A stretch of DNA of 64,000 nt. Origin: JADJYF01 sp965278995. GTDB lineage: Bacteria; Pseudomonadota; Gammaproteobacteria; Ga0077536. The stretch spans positions 5,394,001 through 5,458,000 of the forward strand of contig OZ257136.1 of the NCBI GenBank assembly GCA_965278995.1, given 5' to 3'. Shown piece by piece: positions 35,226-44,113 of this stretch. A model generated the notes under the pieces. It was not told the origin of the DNA. It saw nothing but the letters and a program-made list of their open reading frames with translations, and did not search any database. Each line of letters opens with the position of its first letter. Position 1 is the stretch's first letter. Position numbers and translations under genes: made by a program.

Positions 35226-37004
35226 ATGCGGTTGTTGCGCTGTGTGGGCACGCTATGTGTGCTGTTCCTCGTCTGCGCGCCAGCCGGCGCGTGGTGGTCT
35301 GCTGAGTGGAACCTGCGCAAGCCGGTTGAGATATCCTTGGCAGCCGCACTCGGGGCTACCCCTCAGGGGCTGAGTGACGTCCCCATGCTGCTGCGCCTGC
35401 ATAGTGGAAATTTCCCGCAATTTCTCCTCGCGGCAGATGACGGCGCGGACTTCCGCCTTGTCACGGGTGACGATCAGCATGTACTTGACCATGTCGTGGA
35501 GACCTTTGACCCGGTCGCGCAGATGGCGCTCATCTGGGTTCGAATGCCGCGACTCGACGTTGCATCGAGTCAGCGCATTTACCTGTACTTTGACAATCCA
35601 TCCGTCGCTGCTGCTGACCACAGCGCGCGGATCTACGATAGCCACACCGTGGCGGCATTTCAGTTTGCCAATCCGGATCACCTACTCATCGACAGCAGCG
35701 GCAACGATTCGCAGGCGTCGGGGTCATTGGTGAGCGTACCGACATCGTTGATTGGCGGCGGCATTCGTCTGGCGGGCGCTCTGCGTATCGCCGATGCACC
35801 TCACCTGGCAATGTTAGCGGCGCAGGGATGGACCATAAGTACTTGGTTACGAATCAATGCACTGCCGTCGTCAACCATGACGCTGATCGCGCGTGGTGCC
35901 TCTGCGGATGGACTGAGCCTCACGCTGGACGATACCCGGTTGACTCTACGGGTAGGTGGGACTGCCGTGGAGTCTTCCGTTCCGTTTGCCCCACAAGCCT
36001 GGACACATGTCGCGGTGGTCGTCGCGGCAGATGCAGTGCGGCTGTTGCTGGATGGCGTTGAGGTAGCGACTGCGCAAGTCGAGCCGGTGTCTATGACCGG
36101 TGCGATCGAGATTGGTGACAGCGACTATTCCGAGCAGGTTCTCGACCTGGAACTCGACGAATTGAGGATCGCCGACGTTGCCCGAGACACGACGCAGATC
36201 GCTTTCGCAGCTTTCGTCGAAGGAAGCCGCAACGAGGATATCGTCACTTATGGATTGGATGAATCCGAGGATTCGCTGTCGGTGACGCAAGAATCGGGCG
36301 ATCGCGGACTGATGTCGATCGTCAATCAGGTCTTCGAGCGGCAGGATGCAATCGTCGAGCAGTTCGTGATCGGGGTCTGCGCGATCATGGCCGTGTTGGC
36401 AACGCTGGTCATTGTCACCAAGGCGGTGCAACTTCACCGCTGTCGACGGGCGACCCGCGCATTTCTGCTGATTTATCGTGCCTGGGAAGGTGAGGGCACG
36501 GATACGCGCCTCGCGATGCCGAACCAGACTGTGCAGTTTTCCGCATCGCCACTATTCGCAATCTATAACGCGGGCCAGATGGAAATAGCGCGGCGCCTGC
36601 TGCGGGTACCCCAGGATGAGCGTGCCATTCTCAGCGAAAAATCGCGCGTGACGTTGCGTGCCAAACTCGACGCAGTGGCTACGCGCGAACTGGACGGGCT
36701 GAACAGTCAGCTCGTTCTCCTCACGATTGCCATCTCTGGCGGTCCGTTCATCGGTCTGTTCGGTACGGTGATCGGTGTCATGATGACATTCTCGGCGATA
36801 GCTGCCTCCGGGGATGTAAATATTGCTGCTATCGCACCGGGCATGGCGTCCGCGCTGTTGGCAACGGTCGCTGGATTGGGGGTCGCGATACCGGCTCTTT
36901 TTGGCTACAACTTTCTCGGTGCGCAAGTTCAGACGCTTGGCACAGAGATGCTGGTATTCAGCGAAGAGTATGTCGCCGAATTGAACGAGCGCTACGGCGT
37001 CTGA
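35226..37004 (+). CDS. DUF2341-LamG-ExbB fusion protein (proton channel)
   Basis: 592 residues. Signal peptide MRLLRCVGTLCVLFLVCAPA-GAWW. Then a DUF2341 domain (about 25-130: WWSAEWNLRKPVEIS ... QRIYLYFDNPS), a LamG/concanavalin-like domain (about 150-330: TISTWLRINALPSSTMTLIA ... LDLELDELRIADV), a membrane helix near 375-395, and a MotA/TolQ/ExbB channel domain (about 470-585: LLTIAISGGPFIGLFGTVIG ... GMASALLATVAGLGVAIPAL). This fusion is typical of ExbB proteins in large TPS loci. With ExbD and TonB downstream it should energise an outer-membrane process by the proton motive force. First gene of a six-gene operon. Confidence 0.9.
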   Translation: MRLLRCVGTLCVLFLVCAPAGAWWSAEWNLRKPVEISLAAALGATPQGLSDVPMLLRLHSGNFPQFLLAADDGADFRLVTGDDQHVLDHVVETFDPVAQMALIWVRMPRLDVASSQRIYLYFDNPSVAAADHSARIYDSHTVAAFQFANPDHLLIDSSGNDSQASGSLVSVPTSLIGGGIRLAGALRIADAPHLAMLAAQGWTISTWLRINALPSSTMTLIARGASADGLSLTLDDTRLTLRVGGTAVESSVPFAPQAWTHVAVVVAADAVRLLLDGVEVATAQVEPVSMTGAIEIGDSDYSEQVLDLELDELRIADVARDTTQIAFAAFVEGSRNEDIVTYGLDESEDSLSVTQESGDRGLMSIVNQVFERQDAIVEQFVIGVCAIMAVLATLVIVTKAVQLHRCRRATRAFLLIYRAWEGEGTDTRLAMPNQTVQFSASPLFAIYNAGQMEIARRLLRVPQDERAILSEKSRVTLRAKLDAVATRELDGLNSQLVLLTIAISGGPFIGLFGTVIGVMMTFSAIAASGDVNIAAIAPGMASALLATVAGLGVAIPALFGYNFLGAQVQTLGTEMLVFSEEYVAELNERYGV

Positions 37005-37015
37005 CGGCCGGGCAG

Positions 37016-37426
37016 ATGGCTATACAGCTACGCCGGCGCGCGTTACCTTACGACCAGATCAACATCACGCCGATGGTCGACCTGACACTCGTGCTGTTGA
37101 TCATCTTCATCATCCTGACTACTGCGGCTATTCAGGGCATCGAAGTCGCATTGCCGCAGGCGAGCCTGTCGCCACCGATGCAGGTCGCCAAGACCAAAGC
37201 CATCACCATACGCGCAGATGGCGCGCTATTTCTCGATGCTGTTCCCGTTTCCCGACGCGAACTCGAGACGCGGCTTGCCGCGTTGCGGGCACAGAATACT
37301 TCAGTTCCAGTAGTTATTCGTGGCGATGCTGCCGTTCAGTACCAGCGCATCATCGATGTAATCGACTTGTGCGGGCGACTCAGTATCACGCAGGTCGGGT
37401 TGGTGACTGCGCCAGCAGGACGCTAG
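37016..37426 (+). CDS. ExbD/TolR-family protein
   Basis: 136 residues. N-terminal RRRALPYDQINITPMVDLTL and a single membrane helix VLLIIFIILTTAAI with the conserved Asp (MVDLTLVLL) that takes part in proton conduction. The periplasmic part (TKAITIRADGALFLDAVPVS ... VPVVIRGDAAVQYQRIIDVI) is the standard ExbD fold. It starts 11 bp after the ExbB-like gene and is followed 4 bp later by TonB. Confidence 0.92.
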   Translation: MAIQLRRRALPYDQINITPMVDLTLVLLIIFIILTTAAIQGIEVALPQASLSPPMQVAKTKAITIRADGALFLDAVPVSRRELETRLAALRAQNTSVPVVIRGDAAVQYQRIIDVIDLCGRLSITQVGLVTAPAGR

Positions 37427-37430
37427 CGCG

Positions 37431-38075
37431 ATGGACGGACAGACGCATGCTGTCAATCGTCGTATCCCGCAGATCGCGGGCGCGCTCCTCGTAGTGCTTA
37501 TCGGTTACACCGGCTGGCACTCGATAAAGATCCGAGACACATCGTTGTCGCGCACGCCAGGCCGCATTCAGCGCGTCACGATTGTACAACCGGTGCTTGC
37601 ACCACCACCCGTCCCGATCAAGGCACCACAACCACGGAAGGACGTCGCGGCCACCCCACCGCCGGAACCTGCCGCTGAATCCAGTGACACTGATGAGCAC
37701 TTTGAGCGAGAACTCGGAGGCCTCGATGGAGCAGGGGCAGGCGGTTTTGACAGCTTCGGACTAACAGCCCGGGACAGCGGCACGCGCGTGACAGTCGGTA
37801 GCTCGGTGCTCACCTACAAAAGCATGCTGCAACGTAGCGTGGAGCAGACGTTGATGCGCGACGAGGCGCTGCGACTGTCGCACTACCGAGTCGTCCTAGG
37901 CATCGAAATTGATACCAGCGGTGGAATTATCGGCGCCGTGATTTTGGCAGGGAGTGGCGATGCCGCAATAGATCGGCGGATTCTGCGTGTGATCGCGCGC
38001 GGCATTCACTTGGAGACGTTCCCGCCTTCTCGAGTTCCCCACTATCTGAAGCTCGAAATCGCGAGCAGGAGTTGA
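37431..38075 (+). CDS. TonB-like energy transducer
   Basis: 214 residues. Short cytoplasmic start, a membrane helix IPQIAGALLVVLIGYTGW, a proline-rich spacer (APPPVPIKAPQPRKDVAATP), and a C-terminal TonB domain (VVLGIEIDTSGGIIGAVILA ... HLETFPPSRVPHYLKLEI). Together with the preceding ExbB- and ExbD-like proteins it forms a complete energising complex. Its stop overlaps the TTG start of the next gene (38072-38075), suggesting translational coupling with the porin. Confidence 0.88.
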   Translation: MDGQTHAVNRRIPQIAGALLVVLIGYTGWHSIKIRDTSLSRTPGRIQRVTIVQPVLAPPPVPIKAPQPRKDVAATPPPEPAAESSDTDEHFERELGGLDGAGAGGFDSFGLTARDSGTRVTVGSSVLTYKSMLQRSVEQTLMRDEALRLSHYRVVLGIEIDTSGGIIGAVILAGSGDAAIDRRILRVIARGIHLETFPPSRVPHYLKLEIASRS

Positions 38076-39835
38076 AATTTGTGAGTTCCCCGCGTAAATG
38101 CGGATCGCATGGCAAGCGATCATGGCGTTGGTATCTAATGGGCATTAGCAGCTTCAGCGCACTCATTACGGCCGTGCCCGCGGTGTACGCGGCGGACGAT
38201 GTCGAACTGCTCGAGCTGAAGCATACATTCCTGAACTTTGTCGAAGGCATGGTCGACAGCGGCGTCCTGACAGCTGACCAAGCCGACAAACTGTTGAAGT
38301 CCGCTCAACTGCGCGCGAAACAGCAAGCCATCCAGGACTTGACGGAGCGCGCTAGTCGACAGGCGAATACAGCGGATAAAGTCGAGTCGATTTCACCAAC
38401 GCCCAGCGTCGAGTCATCGCCGGCGCGCCGCGTAGTGCGCGTGCCCTACGTACCGAGTTTCGTCAAAGACGAGATTCGCCGCGATGTCGCGACGACGGTC
38501 CACGACAAAGTGATGGTTGATGTCGAAGAACGCGCGCGGCGCGAGAAATGGGGAACTCCGGATGCACTGCCGGAGTGGGTCAATCGATTCACCTGGTATG
38601 GGGATCTCCGGCTTCGGCTTCAGGCCGATAGGTTTGATGATGGCAATCAAGTGCAGTCGTACCCCGACTTCGCCTCCATCAACGCGGCTGGCAATGTCAA
38701 CAGCCCCGATACATTTCTCAATCTGACCGAGGATCGCGATCGGCTACGCGTCCGTCTTCGGTTTGGCTTCAATGCCGCAATCTCGGATGCGGTTGGCGCA
38801 AACGTGCAACTCGCGACCGGGCGGGACGATGATCCCGTAGCGACCATGCAGACCTTGGGCGCGAATTTCAACCGCTACGTCATTGCGGTTGACCGCGCTT
38901 CGATGAGTTGGACGGCCCGGACGCGCATGCGTGACGAATGGGGCTCACTCATTGGCGGCAAATTCAGCAACCCCTATCTTGCCACGAGCCTGGTGTGGGA
39001 CCCGGATCTGAGTTTCGATGGCGTCAGTGGCCGACTGACTCATCATTTCGGCTGGGACGACCTCGCGGGCAGCACAGATCGCTCGATGTCGCTCTCGATG
39101 GTGCTTGGCGGATATGCGCTCACCGATAGCGAAATCGCGACCGATGACGAGTCGTCCAACGACAAGTGGCTGCTGGGCGGACAGCTTTCGTTTGCACATC
39201 TGCTGTCAGCCCGCATTTCATACAAACTCGGCCTGGCGCTCTATGACTACGTCAATGTCGTCGGCCGATTCAATCCTGAAGGCGCCTTTGGCAGCACCCG
39301 CTTCGATTGGACTGCGCCCGGCGCTTTGCAGCGGGGTAATTCGCTGTTTCCGATCAAGTTCGATGCAGTCGGCAATCCCTCGCTGTTCGGGCTGGCGACC
39401 GATTTTACGCTGGTCGATGCGTTCGGTCAGGTACGTGTCAATTACCTCGACCCCATTGCTGTCGTTTTGTCCGTCGAAGCCGTCCGCAATATCGGCTTCG
39501 ATGAAAGCGACGCCCGTGCCCGCCTCGGGACCACATTGAAAGCTCGCACCAATGGCATACAGTTTCAGCTCGATGTCGGAACCCCAATCGATCATCTCGG
39601 TGCCTGGAACATTCAGGCCACGTATCGATATCTGCAGCGCGACGCAGTGCTGGATGCGTTTACCGACTCGGAGTTTGCGCTTGGTGGCACCGACGCGCAG
39701 GGTTGGATACTCGGAGGCGAGTTCGGATTGTCGAGAAATACATGGTTAGCGCTGCACTACCTCACATCCAACGAAATCGACCTTGCACCGCTCGGGATCG
39801 ATCTCATTCAATTCGATGTCAACGCGCGCTTCTGA
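38072..39835 (+). CDS. Putative outer-membrane porin with coiled-coil N-terminus
   Basis: 587 residues from a TTG overlapping the tonB stop, with AGGAG upstream. Export signal WYLMGISSFSALITAVPAVY-AA, then a helical segment (about 50-110, ELLELKHTFLNFVEGMVDSG ... LLKSAQLRAKQQAIQDLTER). The beta-barrel has alternating strands (TWYGDLRLRLQADRFDDGNQ, DRLRVRLRFGFNAAISDAVG, WGSLIGGKFSNPYLATSLVW) and ends in Phe (IQFDVNARF). It fits the Porin_5/putative porin family. Such porins recur in phosphate-starvation TPS loci. It may be the outer-membrane target of the TonB complex or an anion channel. Confidence 0.8.
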   Translation: MKFVSSPRKCGSHGKRSWRWYLMGISSFSALITAVPAVYAADDVELLELKHTFLNFVEGMVDSGVLTADQADKLLKSAQLRAKQQAIQDLTERASRQANTADKVESISPTPSVESSPARRVVRVPYVPSFVKDEIRRDVATTVHDKVMVDVEERARREKWGTPDALPEWVNRFTWYGDLRLRLQADRFDDGNQVQSYPDFASINAAGNVNSPDTFLNLTEDRDRLRVRLRFGFNAAISDAVGANVQLATGRDDDPVATMQTLGANFNRYVIAVDRASMSWTARTRMRDEWGSLIGGKFSNPYLATSLVWDPDLSFDGVSGRLTHHFGWDDLAGSTDRSMSLSMVLGGYALTDSEIATDDESSNDKWLLGGQLSFAHLLSARISYKLGLALYDYVNVVGRFNPEGAFGSTRFDWTAPGALQRGNSLFPIKFDAVGNPSLFGLATDFTLVDAFGQVRVNYLDPIAVVLSVEAVRNIGFDESDARARLGTTLKARTNGIQFQLDVGTPIDHLGAWNIQATYRYLQRDAVLDAFTDSEFALGGTDAQGWILGGEFGLSRNTWLALHYLTSNEIDLAPLGIDLIQFDVNARF

Positions 39836-39845
39836 GGGGGATCCC

Positions 39846-40517
39846 ATGGCGCAAAACGCTATACGACAGGCGTGCTGGCGAGGAATGTTAGCCTCGTTGG
39901 TAGTCGCATTCACGGGTCATGTATACGCCGGCTCGACCGCAGAAGAACGCACCGCACAGGCCCTCGGCAGGGCGCAAGTGCTGTTGCGAGAAGCTGCCGC
40001 AGACAAATCCGCACTTAATGAAGAGCTCATTGCGTCGAGAGCTTCGAATTTGGCCCTGAAAAGCACAAATGCAGCGCTGGAGTCGCGGCTCGGCACGGTA
40101 ATCGGTTCTGAAGCAGCATTAAGCGCACGCTGCAGGACGGCGGTGAGTTTCCGTGTTCAAGTCGAAGGGCGCCAACGCGAACTGACTCGCAAACTGCGAC
40201 AGATCACTCATCAATATAAAGCCATGCAGCAGCAGCTTGAGGCGGGCGCTGTTCGGGAAGAATCGCTTGCAAGTGACCTCAGTGCCGCGCGAGCTGCTTT
40301 AGGCGATGCAGAGAAGAAGAATATTGCCTTGTTTGACAAGAACCGTGAGCTGGTTGGCCTGATACGCCAGCGGCACGGGTTGACGGGTCTATTCGTCAAT
40401 GAGCCCTTCACCGGACTGGCTCGGGTGCGGATTGAAAAGCTGCTTGAGCAGATTGAGTACGAGAGTTTTGAGCTGGTCATCGAGCGCAATCTTGCTGCCG
40501 TGCGAGGACCAGATTGA
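39846..40517 (+). CDS. Exported coiled-coil protein of the TPS operon
   Basis: 223 residues from the ATG at 39846 with GGGGGATC ahead; 10 bp after the porin stop. Signal peptide with core RGMLASLVVAFTGHVYAG. The rest is almost wholly helical and heptad-like: AQALGRAQVLLREAAADKSA, ALKSTNAALESRLGTVIGSE, TRKLRQITHQYKAMQQQLEA, SDLSAARAALGDAEKKNIAL. It probably acts as a periplasmic rod or assembly factor in the secretion system. Its stop abuts the TpsB start at 40518. Confidence 0.7.
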   Translation: MAQNAIRQACWRGMLASLVVAFTGHVYAGSTAEERTAQALGRAQVLLREAAADKSALNEELIASRASNLALKSTNAALESRLGTVIGSEAALSARCRTAVSFRVQVEGRQRELTRKLRQITHQYKAMQQQLEAGAVREESLASDLSAARAALGDAEKKNIALFDKNRELVGLIRQRHGLTGLFVNEPFTGLARVRIEKLLEQIEYESFELVIERNLAAVRGPD

Positions 40518-42116
40518 ATGGCGATTTGCTCCAAATTGGTGTTATGGCAGACGCTGGCGTTCGCTGTAGGCCTGGTGCTGTATTCACCGCTGCGAGCGGT
40601 AACTGTGGAAGAGACCAGGTTCGATATATGGGAATTCGAGATCAGCGACACAGGATTGATCCCGATGGCAAACGTCGAGCAAGCTGTTTATCCGTATCTC
40701 GGCGTCGGTCGTACGATCGTGGATGTCGAGGCGGCACGGCGCGCCGTCGAAGCGCAATATCACAAGCATGGGTTTGGTACGGTTGTCGTCATCATTCCGG
40801 AGCAGGCCGTCGATCAGGGTGTCGTGCGACTCGAAACCCTGGATGGGCGAGTAGAGCGTCTCCACGTGACCGGAGCACGATACTTTTCGTTCGGGCGACT
40901 GAAATCACGTCTCTCGGCAGTTGCCGTCGATCGGACGCCCAACATTCCTGAATTTCAACGCCAGCTTGCGGAGGTTGCGAGGGCCAGTTCCGACCGCCGC
41001 GTGACGCCGGTGCTGAGACCTGGTCGCGGCCCTGGGACAGTCGAAGTCGAACTCAAAGTGGAGGACAAGCTACCGCTGCATGGGTCGTTAGAGATCAATG
41101 ACGACTATACCAACGACACGACACGGACCCGAATCCAGGCCGACGTGCGATATGTCAACCTATGGCAACGTGAGCACAGTCTCGGCGTTGCTTATCAGTT
41201 TTCGCCCGAGGATCCGACAGAAGTTCAGGTACTGACCGGCACCTATCTGTTTCGCGTTGACGACTCCGATTTGTTGTATGCGATTTATGGTGTCGCATCG
41301 GATAGTGAGGTGACGACCCTGGGCGGCCAGAATTCAGCCCTTGGTGTCGTCGGTAAAGGTGCTGTGGTCGGTGTACGAGCCATCCGGCCCTTGCCTGCTG
41401 ACATCGGCTCAGCGCGGAACCTGACTTTCGGTCTCGATTACAAGGATTTCAATGATCGGGTCGCGCCGCTCGGAAGCGCCGGTTTCGAAACACCGATCAG
41501 TTATGCGCGACTGGTGACGGGGTTAGATAGCCGCCTAGAACTCGCCAGTGCAAGATTTGATTACCGACTCAATGCGCAGTTCGGATTCCGCGGCCTCGGC
41601 AATTCACCGCGGGAGTTTGAAAACAAACGCTTTAAGGCCAAACCCAATTTCCTGTATTTGACAGCTGAATTGAACTATCTGCAGCAATTCGAATACGGGG
41701 CGCTGTCGTGGCGACTGGCGGGCCAGTTGTCGTCGGGTGCCCTGGTCAGCAACGAACAGTTCAGTCTCGGCGGCGAACGTTCGGTCCGTGGCTATCTCGC
41801 GACACAGGTGCTCGCCGACAGCGCGGTCCAGTCACAGCTCGAATGGACCTCGCAGTCGTTTGCGACGGTATTGAAGTGGGATTGGTTACGACGGGCTCAG
41901 GCCGTGCTATTTCTGGATGCTGGCTACGGCACGATCGATTCGCCACTTCCCGGCCAGGAGCGGTCGTCGTCTCTCGCGGGCGCGGGCATCGGCTTGCGGC
42001 TGCTCGGCTTGCATGGGCTCTACTCAGCGGTTGACTGGGCGTTTCCGCTCATCGCTGAGGGTGAAATCAGCAGCTATGACAGTCGACTCCATGTAAAACT
42101 CGGTTACGAGTTTTAA
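40518..42116 (+). CDS. TpsB two-partner-secretion transporter (FhaC/ShlB family)
   Basis: 532 residues. Signal peptide LVLWQTLAFAVGLVLYSPLR-A. POTRA domains lie at about 35-180 (FDIWEFEISDTGLIPMANVE ... GVVRLETLDGRVERLHVTGA and RPGRGPGTVEVELKVEDKLP). A 16-strand barrel follows with the conserved L6-loop motif FSLGGERSVRGYL, in which VRGY is the Omp85 signature. It ends HVKLGYEF with terminal Phe. It exports the TpsA protein encoded divergently at 22289. Last gene of the ExbB-ExbD-TonB-porin operon. Confidence 0.92.
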   Translation: MAICSKLVLWQTLAFAVGLVLYSPLRAVTVEETRFDIWEFEISDTGLIPMANVEQAVYPYLGVGRTIVDVEAARRAVEAQYHKHGFGTVVVIIPEQAVDQGVVRLETLDGRVERLHVTGARYFSFGRLKSRLSAVAVDRTPNIPEFQRQLAEVARASSDRRVTPVLRPGRGPGTVEVELKVEDKLPLHGSLEINDDYTNDTTRTRIQADVRYVNLWQREHSLGVAYQFSPEDPTEVQVLTGTYLFRVDDSDLLYAIYGVASDSEVTTLGGQNSALGVVGKGAVVGVRAIRPLPADIGSARNLTFGLDYKDFNDRVAPLGSAGFETPISYARLVTGLDSRLELASARFDYRLNAQFGFRGLGNSPREFENKRFKAKPNFLYLTAELNYLQQFEYGALSWRLAGQLSSGALVSNEQFSLGGERSVRGYLATQVLADSAVQSQLEWTSQSFATVLKWDWLRRAQAVLFLDAGYGTIDSPLPGQERSSSLAGAGIGLRLLGLHGLYSAVDWAFPLIAEGEISSYDSRLHVKLGYEF

Positions 42117-42125
42117 GCGTGATTA

Positions 42126-42521
42126 TCAATCATCGCCTTTGAGCGGGCGTGACCGCAGCAGCTTCGTAAATTCTGCCACGTCTCGTCGGATGGCCGACTG
42201 CGCGCGAGCTTCGAGCGCGCGATAACGACGCAGCACATCCTCACCTTCCGGCGTAAGTCCCGAACCACCCCCGCGCGCGCCACCCGTCGCCGCAGCTACG
42301 ACCGGCTTGCGGAAGCACCGATTCATCACCGCCACCAGCATCCAGGCCCGACGATAGCTCATGTCGAGCTTGCGAGCGGCGGCCGAAATCGAACCTGTCT
42401 CGGCGATGGCTTCGAGCAACGTCGCTTTGCCCGGACCAACAGCAATAACGGCACCAAGCAGGATCCGCAAAGTTGGTTTTGGTGCCGTGCGCGAGGGCTT
42501 ACGGACTAGGGGTTTCGGCAT
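42126..42521 (-). CDS. ModE-like regulator, DNA-binding domain only
   Basis: 131 residues. After a basic N-terminus, LRILLGAVIAVGPGKATLLE, IAETGSISAAARKLDMSYRR and AWMLVAVMNRCFRKPVVAAA form the LysR-like winged HTH of ModE, with ATGGARGGGSGLTPEGEDVL as the wing and dimer helix. There are no Mop (molybdate-binding) domains. It ends 9 bp from the convergent TpsB gene and is divergent from modA, sharing the region with the ModE-like box at 42609. It might act constitutively or form heterodimers with the full ModE at 44845. Confidence 0.88.
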   Translation of the reverse strand: MPKPLVRKPSRTAPKPTLRILLGAVIAVGPGKATLLEAIAETGSISAAARKLDMSYRRAWMLVAVMNRCFRKPVVAAATGGARGGGSGLTPEGEDVLRRYRALEARAQSAIRRDVAEFTKLLRSRPLKGDD

Positions 42522-42608
42522 GGGCGTAATTCTACGCTGCGTTCATAGCGCGTGGCAGGCGCCGTCGACGTCTTTTTCAATTCAGCGACCGTAACCCGTA
42601 GAGGAAGG

Positions 42609-42632
42609 CGTTATATAGCGTGCTATATTTCG
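42609..42632. promoter_or_regulatory. ModE-box-like site upstream of modA
   Basis: CGTTATAT (42609-42616), eight bases, ATATTTCG (42625-42632). The left half is perfect and the right half has two changes. It is 33 bp before the modA start at 42665, where ModE with molybdate would be expected to repress the transporter operon. Confidence 0.7.
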
Positions 42633-42664
42633 ACAACAACGGTGGGAAATTTCGAGGAAATCCG

Positions 42665-43420
42665 ATGTCGTCGTTCAAGCTGTGCCGGTATCTCATCGCC
42701 TTATGTGGGTTCATCGCCCCGCAGGTTTTCGCTACCGACTTGACGATATCGGCGGCCGCCAGCCTGACGAATGCATTCCAGGACATCGCAAGGGCCTTTG
42801 AAATTACCCACCCGGACGCCAAGATTGCACTGAATTTTGGCGCCTCCGGCGCGCTGTTACAGCAGCTTGCTAACGGTGCGCCAGTGGATGTGTTCGCGAC
42901 CGCCGATCAGGAAACGATGGATGCAGCTGAGCAGAAAGGTCTAATTGCACCTGCCACGAGGCGCAGCTTCGCAGCCAATAGTCTGGTGCTGGTTGTGCCC
43001 ACCGACAGCCCGTTGAACGTCAAGTCGCTGGCTGACTTGCGCCAGGCACACATCACTAGGATCGCGATAGGGAATCCGACCAGTGTTCCCGCTGGTCGTT
43101 ACGCGAAGCATGCACTGGAGACCGCTGGTGTCTGGTCGGAACTCCAGACAAAAATTGTGCCGGCACAGAACGTCCGCCAGGCCCTGGACTACATCGCACG
43201 GGGCGAAGTTGATATCGGATTTGTGTATTTCACCGATACCTTGATCCTGAACGACCAGGTCCGAGTGGCATTCGACGTTCCACTCGATATCCCGATCACT
43301 TATCCGCTGGCTGCGGTCGCAAATAGTAAACATGCGGCGGAGGCCGAGGCGTTCATCGCATTCGCGATGTTGCCCGCACCCCAGGCCATACTGACCAGGT
43401 ATGGCTTTCGTAAGCCCTGA
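42665..43420 (+). CDS. modA: Molybdate ABC transporter, periplasmic binding protein
   Basis: 251 residues from ATG 42665 (GAGGAAA upstream). Signal peptide SSFKLCRYLIALCGFIAPQV-FA. ModA signatures: TISAAASLTNAFQDIARAFE with the oxyanion-binding Ser residues, LNFGASGALLQQLANGAPVD, VFATADQETMDAAEQKGLI, IAIGNPTSVPAGRYAKHALE, GEVDIGFVYFTDTLI and IPITYPLAAV. It binds molybdate (or tungstate) and delivers it to ModB/ModC encoded next. Preceded by a ModE-like box. Confidence 0.95.
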   Translation: MSSFKLCRYLIALCGFIAPQVFATDLTISAAASLTNAFQDIARAFEITHPDAKIALNFGASGALLQQLANGAPVDVFATADQETMDAAEQKGLIAPATRRSFAANSLVLVVPTDSPLNVKSLADLRQAHITRIAIGNPTSVPAGRYAKHALETAGVWSELQTKIVPAQNVRQALDYIARGEVDIGFVYFTDTLILNDQVRVAFDVPLDIPITYPLAAVANSKHAAEAEAFIAFAMLPAPQAILTRYGFRKP

Positions 43421-43432
43421 GTCATCCATCGG

Positions 43433-44104
43433 ATGGACGCCACCTGGAAGATCCTCCTTTTATCGCTGAAGGTGGCAGGCTTGGCCACGCTGATCAACAT
43501 CGTGCTGGGCATCGCGGTCGGATATGTGCTTGCGCAAAAGCGATTCGTTGGCCACGAAGTGCTCGACGCCCTATTGACGCTTCCGATGGTGATGCCGCCC
43601 ACCGTGCTCGGGTATTACCTGCTGGTGTTGATGGGTCGCCGTAGCACTTTCGGTCAGTGGTTGTATGAGAGTTTTGGCATAACTCTGATCTTCTCGTGGC
43701 AGGCTGCAGTTATCGCTGCGTCGGTCGTGGCATTCCCGCTGATATTCAAACCAGCGCGGGCAGCGTTCGAGGCGGTCGACATTCAGCTCATACAAGCCGC
43801 ACGTGTGCTCGGCGTTTCTGACCTTGCCGTATTTTTCCGCGTCACGCTACCGCTGGCCTGGCGCGGCATTCTTGCCGGCGTACTGCTTGGGTTTGCACGC
43901 TCGTTCGGCGAGTTCGGGGCGACGCTGATGGTTGCGGGCAGCATTCCGGGTCGCACGCAAACGATGTCGATCGCAGTCTACGAAGCTGTACAGGCCGGGC
44001 AGGATGGGGTTGCGAACACGCTGGTGATGATCACGTCTCTGGTGTGCGTGTTGATCCTCGTCACGGCGGGGCGACTGGCACCTGGCCACGTTGTAAACCG
44101 TTAG
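43433..44104 (+). CDS. modB: Molybdate ABC transporter permease
   Basis: 223 residues with five membrane helices. The ABC-permease coupling loop EAAxxLG is seen as IQAARVLGVSDLAVFFRVTL. Other conserved parts: LDALLTLPMVMPPTVLGYYL, GFARSFGEFGATLMVAGSIP and RTQTMSIAVYEAVQAG, all typical of ModB. It lies 12 bp after modA and before modC. Confidence 0.95.
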   Translation: MDATWKILLLSLKVAGLATLINIVLGIAVGYVLAQKRFVGHEVLDALLTLPMVMPPTVLGYYLLVLMGRRSTFGQWLYESFGITLIFSWQAAVIAASVVAFPLIFKPARAAFEAVDIQLIQAARVLGVSDLAVFFRVTLPLAWRGILAGVLLGFARSFGEFGATLMVAGSIPGRTQTMSIAVYEAVQAGQDGVANTLVMITSLVCVLILVTAGRLAPGHVVNR

Positions 44105-44113
44105 CGCTACGCT

